Shown piece by piece: positions 47,781 through 59,700 of a DNA stretch of 64,000 nt. The notes beneath the pieces are model-generated. The model saw only the letters and a list, made by a program, of their open reading frames with translations, was not told the DNA's origin and did no database searches. Each line of letters opens with the position of its first letter. The first letter of the stretch is position 1. This stretch comes from Nemertoderma westbladi (taxonomy: Eukaryota; Xenacoelomorpha; Nemertodermatida; Nemertodermatidae), in assembly GCA_032718475.1 (NCBI GenBank), contig JAUCBJ010001992.1:1-64000 (forward strand), written 5' to 3'. The position numbers and the translations under genes were made by a program.

Positions 47781-48260
47781 AGTTTTCAATTGTTATAAAC
47801 CTGTAGAATAGCGTCATTCAACTGCCATGGACTAATCAATAATTCAGATTATATCAAGATGCTTCTCAACTCATGTGATATATTAGGCTTACAAGAGCAT
47901 TGGCTAGACCCTATGGGAAGCCAAATTTATTTTGGGAAACGGAACGACAAACTCAACTCGTTTGTAATTTTATGTGATTCTATGAAACAGCCTAGAGCAA
48001 AATATCAGCACCCAGAGGAATGGGTGGAGTTGCTCTTTTCCTGAGAAACTCTTTAGTGAAGGTCTGCACAAAGATTCCAACAGGATCTTATACTAGTGTG
48101 TCCGCATATGTAACTTTTAAGGTGATGAGAGAACCGATTATTTTCGTCTCAGTATATGCTCATAATGTCTCTAAGCGCTGTATATAATGAATTCTTAGGT
48201 AATATTGAAAGTCTATTGTATCAGTACCCTGAAGCTATACCTACTCTTCTGATGGATGCC
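47781..48260 (+). pseudogene. APE endonuclease of a second non-LTR retrotransposon, N-terminal half
   Basis: Across three frames this strand encodes an APE-type endonuclease: IASFNCHGLINNS, CDILGLQEHWL (metal-binding Glu), then after a frameshift near 48015 GMGGVALFLRNS and EPIIFVSVYAHNVS, then after a second shift near 48180 YPEAIPTLLMDANADL, where D-A-N is the catalytic Asp-x-Asn. The order of motifs matches LINE endonucleases of the CR1/L2-like sort, distinct from copies 1-3. The coding sequence runs straight into the 36-bp array E, whose first unit starts at the AAC codon of this motif, and resumes after it at 51714. Confidence 0.75.
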
Positions 48261-51200
48261 AACGCTGACCTATGAAACTCTCTTAGCCCACGTTACAACG
48301 CTGACATAGGAAACTCTCATGGCCCACGTTACAACGCTGACCTAGGAAACTCTGTGGCCAACGTTACAACGCTGACCTAGGAAACTCTCATGGCCCACGT
48401 TACTACGCTGACCTAGGAAACTCTCATGGCCCACGTTACTACGCGACCTAGGAAACTCTCGTGGCCCACGTTACAACGCTGACATAGGAAACTCTCATGT
48501 CCCACGTTACAACGCTGACCTAGGAAACTCTCATGGCCCACGTTACTACGCTGACCTAGGAAACTCTCATGGCCCACGTTACTACGCGACCTAGGAAACT
48601 CTCATGGCCCACGTTACAACGCTGACATAGGAAACTCTCATGTCCCACGTTACAACGCTGACCTAGGAAACTCTCATGGCCCACGTTACAACGCTGACCT
48701 AGGAAACTCTCATGGCCCACGTTACTACGCGACCTAGGAAACTCTCGTGGCCAACGTTACAACGCTGACCTAGGAAACTCTCATGGCCCACGTTACTACG
48801 CTGACCTAGGAAACTCTCATGGCCCACGTTACTACGCGACCTAGGAAACTCTCGTGGCCCACGTTACAACGCTGACCTAGGAAACTCTCATGGCCCACGT
48901 TACAACGCTGACCTAGGAAACTCTCATGGCCCACGTTACAACGCTGACCTAAGAATCTCTCATGGTTTACGTTACTACGCTGACCTAGGAAACTCTCATG
49001 GCCCACGTTACAACGCTGACCTAGGAAACTCTCATGGCCCACGTTACAACGCTGACCTAGGAAACTCTCATGGCCCACGTTACAACGCTGACCTAGGAAA
49101 CTCTCATGGCCCACGTTACAACGCTGACCTAGGAAACTCTCATGGGCCACGTTACAACGCTGACCTAGGAAACTCTCATTGCCCACGTTACTACGCTGAC
49201 CTAGGAAACTCTCATGGCCCACGTTACTACGCTGACCTAGGAAACTCTCATGGACCACGTTACAACGCTGACCTAGGAAACTCTCATGGACCACGTTACA
49301 ACGCTGACCTAGGAAACTCTCATGGCCCACGTTACAACGCTGACCTAGGAAACTCTCATGGCCCACGTTACAACGCTGACCTAAGAATCTCTCATGGTTT
49401 ACGTTACTACGCTGACCTAGGAAACTCTCATGGCCCACGTTACAACGCTGACCTAGGAAACTCTCATGGCCCACGTTACAACGCTGACCTAGGAAACTCT
49501 CATGGCCCACGTTACAACGCTGACCTAGGAAACTCTCATGGCCCACGTTACAACGCTGACCTAGGAAACTCTCATGGGCCACGTTACAACGCTGACCTAG
49601 GAAACTCTCATGGCCCACGTTACTACGCTGACCTAGGAAACTCTCATGGCCCACGTTACTACGCTGACCTAGGAAACTCTCATGGACCACGTTACAACGC
49701 TGACCTAGGAAACTCTCATGGGCCACGTTACAACGCTGACCTAGGAAACTCTCATGGCCCACGTTACTACGCTGACCTAGGAAACTCTCATGGCCCACGT
49801 TACTACGCTGACCTAGGAAACTCTCATGGACCACGTTACAACGCTGACCTAGGAAATTCTCATGGCCCACGTTACAACGCTGACCTAGGAAACTCTCATG
49901 GGCCACGTTACAACGCTGACCTAGGAAACTCTCATGGCCCACGTTACTACGCTGACCTAGGAAACTCTCATGGACCACGTTACAACGCTGACCTAGGAAA
50001 CTCTCATGGCCCACGTTACTACGCTGACCTAGGAAACTCTCATGGCCCACGTTACAACGCTGACCTAGGAAACTCTCATGGCCCACGTTACAACGCTGAC
50101 CTAGGAAACTCTCATGGCCCACGTTACTACGCTGACCTAGGAAACTCTCATGGACCACGTTACAACGCTGACCTAGGAAATTCTCATGGCCCACGTTACA
50201 ACGCTGACCTAGGAAACTCTCATGGGCCACGTTACAACGCTGACCTAGGAAACTCTCATGGCCCACGTTACTACGCTGACCTAGGAAACTCTCATGGACC
50301 ACGTTACAACGCTGACCTAGGAAATTCTCATGGCCCACGTTACAACGCTGACCTAGGAAACTCTCATGGGCCACGTTACAACGCTGACCTAGGAAACTCT
50401 CATGGCCCACGTTACAACGCTGACCTAGGAAACTCTCATGGCCCACGTTACAACGCTGACCTAGGAAACTCTCATGGCCCACGTTACAACGCTGACCTAG
50501 GAAACTTTCATGGCCCACGTTACAACGCTGACCTAGGAAACTCTCATGGCCCACGTTACAACGCTGACCTAGGAAACTCTCATGGCCCACGTTACAACGC
50601 TGACCTAGGAAACTCTCATGGCCCACGTTACAACGCTGACCTAGGAAACTCTCATGGGCCACGTTACAACGCTGACCTAGGAAACTCTCATGGCCCACGT
50701 TACTACGCTGACCTAGGAAACTCTCATGGCCCACGTTACAACGCTGACCTAGGAAACTCTCATGGCCCACGTTACAACGCTGACCTGGGAAACTCTCATG
50801 GCCCACGTTACAACGCTGACCTAGGAAACTCTCATGGCCCCGTTACAACGCTGACCTAGGAAACTCTCATGGCCCACGTTACAACGCTGACCTAGGAAAC
50901 TCTCATGGCCCACGTTACAACGCTGACCTAGGAAACTCTCATGGACCACGTTACAACGCTGACCTAGGAAACTCTCATGGCCCACGTTACAACGCTGACC
51001 TAGGAAACTCTCATGGCCCACGTTACAACGCTGACCTAGGAAACTCTCATGGCCCACGTTACAACGCTGACCTAGGAAACTCTCATGGCCCACGTTACAA
51101 CGCTGACCTAGGAAACTCTCATGGCCCACGTTACTACGCTGACCTAGGAAACTCTCATGGCCCACGTTACAACGCTGACCTAGGAAACTTTCATGGCCCA

Positions 51201-51713
51201 TGTTACAACGCTGACATAGGAAACTCTCATGGCCCACGTTACTACGCTGACCTAGGAAACTCTCATGGCCCACGTTACAACGCTGACCTAGGAAACTCTC
51301 ATGGCCCACGTTACAACGCTGACCTAGGAAACTCTCATGGCCCACGTTACAACGCTGACCTAGGAAACTCTCATGGCCCACGTTACAACGCTGACCTAGG
51401 AAACTCTCATGGCCCACGTTACAACGCTGACCTAGGAAACTCTCATGGCCCACGTTACTACGCTGACCTAGGAAACTCTCATGGCCCACGTTACAACGCT
51501 GACCTAGGAAACTCTCATGGCCCACGTTACTACGCTGACCTAGGAAACTCTCATGGCCCACGTTACAACGCTGACCTAGGAAACTCTCATGGCCCACGTT
51601 ACTACGCTGACCTAGGAAACTCTCATGGCCCACGTTACTACGCTGACCTAGGAAACTCTCATGGCCCACGTTACAACGCTGACCTAGGAAACTCTCATGG
51701 CCCACGTTACTCT
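48261..51713. repeat. Minisatellite E, 36-bp unit derived from endonuclease coding sequence
   Basis: About 96 units beginning AACGCTGACCTAGGAAAC and ending GCCCACGTTAC. Read on + in the frame of the flanking endonuclease, a unit is NADLGNSHGPRY, 12 codons. Left flank LLMDA and right flank SRSKPNRNG are the expected neighbours of that segment in a single-copy endonuclease, so the array is an in-place expansion. The left 600 bp contain 34- and 35-bp units and the most divergence; the rest is a near-uniform 36 bp. Long minus-strand frames (48806-50806 and 50821-51705; repeat HESFLGQRCNVG) exist only because 36 is a multiple of three. Confidence 0.95.
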
Positions 51714-51932
51714 CGTTCTAAGCCAAATCGAAATGGCTTGCCTTTTAACATGTTCCTAAACTCAAACAATCTATCTGCTGTAGACACAATGGGAATGTTT
51801 AATGGTCCTGTAATGACTTATTATGGTAATAAAAACTAGATCTTATATAGACCATATTGTAATTCAAAAAGCTTATAGCAAACTGGTAATATCTGGAACA
51901 GTCAAAGATCAGGAATGTGAGAAGTACGCTTT
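51714..51932 (+). pseudogene. APE endonuclease of the second LINE, C-terminal half
   Basis: Immediately after the last array unit the endonuclease frame resumes: SRSKPNRNGLPFNMFLNSNN, LSAVDTMGMFNG, YYGNKN, a stop or frameshift, then SYIDHIVIQK (the YIDHI motif) and a further 20 codons to TAA. The expected SDH motif and any RT domain are missing, so the element is truncated here. Confidence 0.7.
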
Positions 51933-52468
51933 TTAATGTTTGAAAGTTTCGACTCTTAAAATAGAAATATTATTTTTCGACCAACGTTTTGTAAAAAAGA
52001 AATAATAGACAATGTAGATTATGTTTGTATTTTTCCAGTAGTGGTGGAACCTGTTTGGGAAGGTTGCATGGACAAGTTCTATCGAATGCGTCCCCTTCGC
52101 TGAATGTATCACATGTAAGAAACTCCAGCTGCTTTGTGTTACAGAAGGCAACTTCAGTTATACTAAATCATAATGGGAAAATAAGAAATGTTATAAAATA
52201 GCATTCTTTTTAATTAATAGATAAATTATATTTAATGAATTGATGACACGAAATTGTAATAATAAAATCAACATTGTCTCCAGGCAACACAATATTTTGC
52301 AAATAAACAGATAGTCGTTAAGAATCACAAAAATAATAACACTGACGATAATTATTAAAATTTGATTCACCAAAATAAATAAACACGAACAATAACTGAA
52401 ATATGTAGGCTAAATAAATAAATGCACCAATGTTAAGGATTTTATGTTCTAACTAGTCCTGAAATTGG
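51933..52468. other. AT-rich spacer
   Basis: No gene, RNA or repeat recognised in about 535 bp. Confidence 0.5.
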
Positions 52469-52890
52469 TTAATCGGGGGGACAATCACTTGCATTTACAG
52501 ATAAATTATTTATTACGGGGTCACTTCTGTTGGGGGTTATATTGATCCAATCGGGGCCGCCATCTATGGAGGAGGTCGTAGAATGTGGCGGAGCATTTGC
52601 GGCGTCACTGGTTTCCTTGGTTACGGGAGTCGATTGCTCGGCGGTGGCGGAATTACTGCGACACCGGACTGGAAACATGAGAACTTTGGAAACCATGAAC
52701 CCGAGTGGGGGGAGGTTGTCGATAACGGAGGAGGCTTCGGTGGATAGAGCGGCTCGGGGAAGGGCGGAAGACAAGGCGAGTATAGCGGAGGTCAGTGTGG
52801 GTGGGGTTGGGGTCGGGGAGCTTGTCGTCGAGGTTGCGGAGACAATCGGGACAGCCACGTCGGTGATCGAGAGCAGTTCGGCTTCAAGAG
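52469..52890 (-). CDS. Possible 3'-terminal exon, Ser/Thr-rich C-terminus, unknown product
   Basis: On the minus strand, TTGTTCCTCCGCAG just before 52890 is a good splice acceptor. An open frame of about 140 codons follows (LEAELLSITDVAVPIVSA onward) to TGA at 52469. It is Ser/Thr/Pro-rich with several N-x-S/T sites (NITPN, NLSVN), as in an extracellular stalk or a disordered tail. GC content is well above the flanks. If real, upstream exons must lie beyond arrays F-H or outside the window. The + strand is also open (52530-52913), so the strand is uncertain. Confidence 0.35.
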
Positions 52891-53070
52891 CTGCGGAGGA
52901 ACAATTAGGTTGATAAAATATATTAATTTCGTAAAAAAAATCACGAGATTCCTAAATTTGTACACTACCCGGTTGAAAAGTAATGATGTGATGGGATTAG
53001 TACTACTTGCGTCAATAATAACCTTTACCGTTTACATATACCAATTAATTGAAACTTGGTTTGGTGCGGC

Positions 53071-54694
53071 GAAACTGTTGGTTTACCTACCAGAGAATTG
53101 ACTCTTCGTTTGGGGCGAAACTGTTGGTTTACCTACCAGAGAATTGACTCTTCGTTTGGGGTGAAACTGTTGGCTTACCTACCACCAGAGAATTGGCTCT
53201 TCGTTTGGGGCGAAACTGTTGGTTTACCTACCAGAGAATTGACTCTTCGTTTGGGGCGAAACTGTTGGTTTACCTACCAGAGAATTGACTCTTCGTTTGG
53301 GGCGAAACTGTTGGTTTACCTACCAGAGAATTGACTCTTCGTTTGGGGCGAAACTGTTGGTTTACCTACCAGAGAATTGACTCTTCGTTTGGGGCGAAAC
53401 TGTTGGTTTACCTACCAGAGAATTGACTCTTCGTTTGGGGCGAAACTGTTGGTTTACCTACCAGAGAATTGACTCTTCGTTTGGGGCGAAACTGTTGGTT
53501 TACCTACCAGAGAATTGACTCTTCGTTTGGGGCGAAACTGTTGGTTTATCTACCAGAGAATTGACTCTTCGTTTGGGGTGAAACTGTTGGCTTACCTACC
53601 AGAGAACTGACTCTTCGTTTGGAGTGAAACTGTTGGTTTACCTACCAGAGAATTGACTCTTCGTTTGGGGTGAAACTGTTGGCTTACCTACCAGAGAACT
53701 GACTCTTCGTTTGGGGCGAAACTGTTGGTTTACATACCAGAGAATTGACTCTTCGTTTGGGGCGAAACTGTTGGTTTACCTACCAGAGAATTGACTCTTC
53801 GTTTGGGGCGAAACTGTTGGTTTACCTACCAGAGAATTGACTCTTCGTTTGGGGCGAAACTGTTGGTTTACCTACCAGAGAATTGACTCTTCGTTTGGGG
53901 TGAAACTGTTGGCTTACCTACCAGAGAACTGACTCTTCGTTTGGGGCGAAACTGTTGGTTTACCTACCAGAGAATTGACTCTTCGTTTGGGGCGAAACTG
54001 TTGTTTACCTACCAGAGAATTGACTCTTCGTTTGGGGCGAAACTGTTGGTTTACCTACCAGAGAATTGACTCTTCGTTTGGGGCGAAACTGTTGGTTTAC
54101 CTACCAGAGAATTGACTCTTCGTTTGGGGCGAAACTGTTGTTTACCTACCAGAGAATTGACTCTTCGTTTGGGGCGAAACTGTTGGTTTACCTACCAGAG
54201 AATTGACTCTTCGTTTGGGGCGAAACTGTTGTTTACCTACCAGAGAATTGACTCTTCGTTTGTGGTGAAACCATTGGTTTACCTACCAGAGAATTGACTC
54301 TTCGTTCGTGGTGAAACTGTTGGTTTACCTACCAGAGAATTGACTCTTCGTTTGGGGTGAAACTGTTGGCTTACCTACCAGAGAACTGACTCTTCGTTTG
54401 GAGTGAAACTGTTGGTTTACCTACCAGAGAATTGACTCTTCGTTTGGGGTGAAACTGTTGGTTTACCTACCAGAGAATTGACTCTTCGTTTGGGGTGAAA
54501 CTGTTGGCTTACCTACCAGAGAACTGACTCTTCGTTTGGAGTGAAACTGTTGGTTTACCTACCAGAGAATTGACTCTTCGTTTGGGGTGAAACTGTTGGC
54601 TTACCTACCAGAGAACTGACTCTTCGTTTGGAGTGAAACTGTTGGTTTACCTACCAGAGAATTGACTCTTCGTTTGGGGCGAAACTGTTGGTTT
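53071..54694. repeat. Minisatellite F, 46-bp unit
   Basis: About 35 units containing GAAACTGTTGGTTTACCTAC and AGAGAATTGACTCTTCG. Two main variants exist: the common one (GGGGCGAAAC, GGTTTACC, GAATTG) and a second (GTGAAAC, GGCTTACC, GAACTG). They alternate toward the right end (54340-54660), giving a partly dimeric 92-bp periodicity. A few units lack one G (CTGTTGTTTACC). Confidence 0.95.
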
Positions 54695-54777
54695 CTCCAG
54701 TTCTCCGCGAGTGAACAAATCGAGGGAGAGGAGCGCACCAGATGCTGGAAAATAATGATTTTAAATTTTCGAGGGGT

Positions 54778-55993
54778 AATGAATGGAGTTCCGTACGTAT
54801 GTTGTGTAGTGAATGGAGTTCCGTACGTACGTTGTGTAGTGAATGGAGTTCCGTACGTTGTGTAGTGAATGGAGTTCCGTACGTTGTGTAGTGAATGGAG
54901 TTCCGTACGTTGTGTAGTGAATGGAGTTCCGTACGTATGTTGTGTAGTGAATGGAGTTCCGTACGTTGTGTAGTGAATGGAGTTCCGTACGTTGTGTAGT
55001 GAATGGAGTTCCGTACGTTGTGTAGTGAATGGAGTTCCGTACGTATGTTGTGTAGTGAATGGAGTTCCGTACGTCGTGTAGTGAATGGAGTTCCGTACGT
55101 TGTGTAGTGAATGGAGTTCCGTACGTTGTGTAGTGAATGGAGTTCCGTACGTTGTGTAGTGAATGGAGTTCCGTACGTATGTTGTGTAGTGAATGGAGTT
55201 CCGTACGTTGTGTAGTGAATGGAGTTCCGTACGTATGTTGTGTAGTGAATGGAGTTCCGTACGTTGTGTAGTGAATGGAGTTCCGTACGTTGTGTAGTGA
55301 ATGGAGTTCCGTACGTTGTGTAGTGAATGGAGTTCCGTACGTTGTGTAGTGAATGGAGTTCCGTACGTTGTGTAGTGAATGGAGTTCCGTACGTTGTGTA
55401 GTGAATGGAGTTCCGTACGTTGTGTAGTGAATGGAGTTCCGTACGTTGTGTAGTGAATGGAGTTCCGTACGTTGTGTAGTGAATGGAGTTCCGTACGTTG
55501 TGTAGTGAATGGAGTTCCGTACGTTGTGTAGTGAATGGAGTTCCGTACGTTGTGTAGTGAATGGAGTTCCGTACGTTGTGTAGTGAATGGAGTTCCGTAC
55601 GTTGTGTAGTGAATGGCGTTCCGTACGTTGTGTAGTGAATGGAGTTCCGTACGTTGTGTAGTGAATGGAGTTCCGTACGTTGTGTAGTGAATGGAGTTCC
55701 GTACGTTGTGTAGTGAATGGAGTTCCGTAGGTTGTGTAGTGAATGGAGTTCCGTAGGTTGTGTAGTGAATGGAGTTCCGTACGTTGTGTAGTGAATGGAG
55801 TTCCGTACGTTGTGTAGTGAATGGAGTTCCGTACGTTGTGTAGTGAATGGAGTTCCGTACGTTGTGTAGTGAATGGAGTTCCGTACGTTGTGTAGTGAAT
55901 GGAGTTCCGTAGGTTGTGTAGTGAATGGAGTTCCGTACGTTGTGTAGTGAATGGAGTTCCGTACGTTGTGTAGTGAATGGAGTTCCGTACGTA
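54778..55993. repeat. Minisatellite G, 26-bp unit (30-bp variant)
   Basis: About 45 units with GAATGGAGTTCCGTACGTTG then TGTAGT. A 30-bp form has ACGTATGTTG or ACGTACGTTG, concentrated near the left end and at the last unit. The unit holds the palindrome CGTACG. It starts only 84 bp after array F ends. The 454-codon minus frame through it is a repeat by-product. Confidence 0.95.
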
Positions 55994-56798
55994 TGTATCG
56001 GATGAATCGATACAACTATGCCGGAAGGTATTCCCTGATAATGTCGGGGAAATACCTTCCTTCTATTCAGACTACCAAAGAAACATTTATGAGATCACAA
56101 GCAAGAAGCAAGTAAACAGAGATAGTCTGGGCTCGCTCTTTCCGGTGGATGAGTCAGAACCATTCACGGTTTGTAAGTTAATTCAAAATAAAAGGACACT
56201 AACTTAAAAAAAAACTGCGGTGTAACTGGAGAAATATCACAGAGACATCTTTTTCAATAACGTAACGTAACAGTCCGTTTCGCCTGTAACGTAACGTAAG
56301 CACTATTTTTTTTAAAGCAAAAGTTGTATAAAAATTCTCAAAAGATATATACGAATTTCCAAAAGTTGTATTAATGGCTGTAAAGATTCCTAAAAGCTTT
56401 ATAAAGATTTCTAGAAATTATTATTATATATAAAGTTATAGAAAAATTTAAAAAAGTTAATTAATTATTGTGTTATTGGAAATATTCAAGAATACATCAT
56501 TAGGATGACAATTAATTATACAATCGGATTACTTTGGAAGTTTATATAACATTTTGGAATTTTGATACAAATTTTGAATACACAATATTCCATAAGGGGT
56601 GGTAACCTAAATTAATACATTATTTTCCAGGATATGACGTAATTAGAGTATTTAAAATTGCGAGATGATATTCATTCGCCTAGTAAATACCAGTAGTCTG
56701 GGAAGGAATTCCCAAAACATTAGTGGTTGTTAGGGGATACGAGTTTCTTTACTGGGAAGAAAAATGCACCGACGAAGCAAATAAATACAAAACTACAT
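55994..56798. other. Spacer between arrays G and H, with hairpin
   Basis: GGAAGGTATTCCC (56023-56035) and its near-perfect reverse complement (56047-56060) form a stem of about 13 bp with an 11-nt loop. A 70-codon + frame across it (ending 56207) is mildly protein-like but unsupported. The rest is AT-rich, with CGTAACGTAAC direct repeats near 56260-56300. Confidence 0.45.
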
Positions 56799-59700
56799 CG
56801 AGAGTTGCAATAATGGACGGATCCATTGCTATCAATACAAGCTGGCCAACCGAGAGCTGCAATAATGGACGGATCCGTTGCTATCAATACAAGCTGGCCA
56901 ACCGAGAGCTGCAATAATGGACGGATCCGTTGCTATCAATACAAGCTGGCCAAGCGAGAGCTGCAATAATGGACGGATCCGTTGCTATCAATACAAGCTG
57001 GTCAACCGAGAGCTGCAATAATGGACGGATCCGTTGCTATCAATACAAGCTTGCCAACCGAGAGCTGCAATAATGGACGGATCCATTGCTATCAATACAA
57101 GCTTGCCAACCGAGAGCTGCAATAATGGACGGATCCGTTGCTATCAATACAAGCTTGCCAACCGAGAGCTGCAATAATGGACGGATCCGTTGCTATCAAT
57201 ACAAGCTTGCAGGCCGAGAGCTGCAATAATGGACGGATCCATTGCTATCAATACAAGCTGGCCAACCGAGAGCTGCAATAATGGACGGATCCGTTGCTAT
57301 CAATACAAGCTGGCCAACCGAGAGCTGCAATAATGGACGGATCCATTGCTATCAATACAAGCTTGCCAACCGAGAGCTGCAATAATGGACGGATCCGTTG
57401 CTATCAATACAAGCTTGCAGGCCGAGAGCTGCAATAATGGACGGATCCATTGCTATCAATACAAGCTGGCCAACCGAGAGCTGCAATAATGGACGGATCC
57501 GTTGCTATCAATACAAGCTGGCCAACCGAGAGCTGCAATAATGGACGGATCCATTGCTATCAATACAAGCTTGCCAACCGAGAGCTGCAATAATGGACGG
57601 ATCCGTTGCTATCAATACAAGCTTGCCAACCGAGAGCTGCAATAATGGACGGATCCGCTGCTATCAATACAAGCTGGCCAGCCGAGAGCTGCAATAATGG
57701 ACGGATCCATTGCTATCAATACAAGCTGGTCAACCGAGAGCTGCAATAATGGACGGATCCATTGCTATCAACACAAGCTTGCCAACCGAGAGCTGCAATA
57801 ATGGACGGATCCATTGCTATCAATACAAGCTTGCCAACCGAGAGCTGCAATAATGGACGGATCCGTTGCTATCAATACAAGCTTGCAGGCCGAGAGCTGC
57901 AATAATGGACGGATCCATTGCTATCAATACAAGCTTGCCAGCCGAGAGCTGCAATAATGGATCCGTTGCTATCAATACAAGCTTGTCAACCAACCGAGAG
58001 CTGCAATAATGGACGGATCCATTGCTATCAATACAAGCTTGCCAGCCGAGAGCTGCAATAATGGACGGATCCATTGCTATCAATACAAGCTTGCCAACCG
58101 AGAGCTGCAATAATGGACGGATCCGTTGCTATCAATACAAGCTTGCAGGCCGAGAGCTGCAATAATGGACGGATCCGTTGCTATCAATACAAGCTTGCAG
58201 GCCGAGAGCTGCAATAATGGACGGATCCATTGCTATCAATACAAGCTTGCCAACCGAGAGCTGCAATAATGGACGGATCCGTTGCTATCAATACAAGCTT
58301 GCCAACCAACCGAGAGCTGCAATAATGGACGGATCCGTTGCTATCAATACAAGCTTGCAGGCCGAGAGCTGCAATAATGGACGGATCCGTTGCTATCAAT
58401 ACAAGCTTGCCAACCAACCGAGAGCTGCAATAATCTTGCCAACCGAGAGCTGCAATAATGGACGGATCCATTGCTATCAATACAAGCTTGCCAACAGAGA
58501 GCTGCAATAATGGACGGATCCATTGCTATCAATACAAGCTTGCCAACCGAGAGCTGCAATAATGGACGGATCCATTGCTATCAATACAAGCTTGCCAACC
58601 GAGAGCTGCAATAATGGACGGATCCATTGCTATCAATACAAGCTTGCCAACCGAGTGCTGCAAGAATGGACGGATCCGTTGGTATCAATACAAGCTTGCC
58701 AACCGAGAGCTGCAATAATGGATCCATTGCTATCAATACAAGCTTGCCAACCGAGAGCTGCAATAATGGACGGATCCATTGCTATCAATACAAGCTTGCC
58801 AACCGAGAGCTGCAATAATGGACGGATCCATTGCTATCAATACAAGCTTGCCAACCGAGAGCTGCAATAATGGACGGATCCGTTGCTATCAACACAAGCT
58901 TGCCAACCGCGAGCTGCAATAATGGACGGATCCATTGCTATCAATACAAGCTTGCCAACCGAGAGCTGCAATAATGGACGGATCCATTGCTATCAATACA
59001 AGCTTGCCAACCGAGAGCTGCAATAATGGACGGATCCGTTGCTATCAACACAAGCTTGCCAACCGCGAGCTGCAATAATGGACGGATCCATTGCTATCAA
59101 TACAAGCTTGCCAACCGAGAGCTGCAATAATGGACGGATCCATTGCTATCAATACAAGCTTGCCAACCGAGAGCTGCAATAATGGACGGATCCATTGCTA
59201 TCAATACAAGCTTGCCAACCGCGAGCTGCAATAATGGACGGATCCATTGCTATCAATACAAGCTTGCCAACCGAGAGCTGCAATAATGGACGGATCCATT
59301 GCTATCAATACAAGCTTGCCAACCGAGAGCTGCAATAATGGACGGATCCGTTGCTATCAATACAAGCTTGCCAACCGAGAGCTGCAATAATGGACGAATC
59401 CATTGCTATCAATACAAGCTTGCCAACCGAGAGCTGCAATAATGGACGGATCCGTTGCTATCAATACAAGCTTGCAGGCCGAGAGCTGCAATAATGGACG
59501 GATCCGTTGCTATCAATACAAGCTTGCCAACCAACCGAGAGCTGCAATAATCTTGCCAACCGAGAGCTGCAATAATGGACGGATCCATTGCTATCAATAC
59601 AAGCTTGCCAACCGAGAGCTGCAATAATGGACGGATCCATTGCTATCAATACAAGCTTGCCAACCGAGAGCTGCAATAATGGACGGATCCATTGCTATCA

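Noticed and set aside
48806-51705. Minus-strand ORFs of 666 and 294 codons with HESFLGQRCNVG repeats
   Set aside because: A product of a 36-bp period. The biologically meaningful frame is the opposite strand, where the unit matches endonuclease coding sequence.
54651-56015. Minus-strand 454-codon ORF (TELHSLHNVRNS repeats)
   Set aside because: 26-bp repeat read in rotating frames; no stop codon in the unit on this strand; no gene features.
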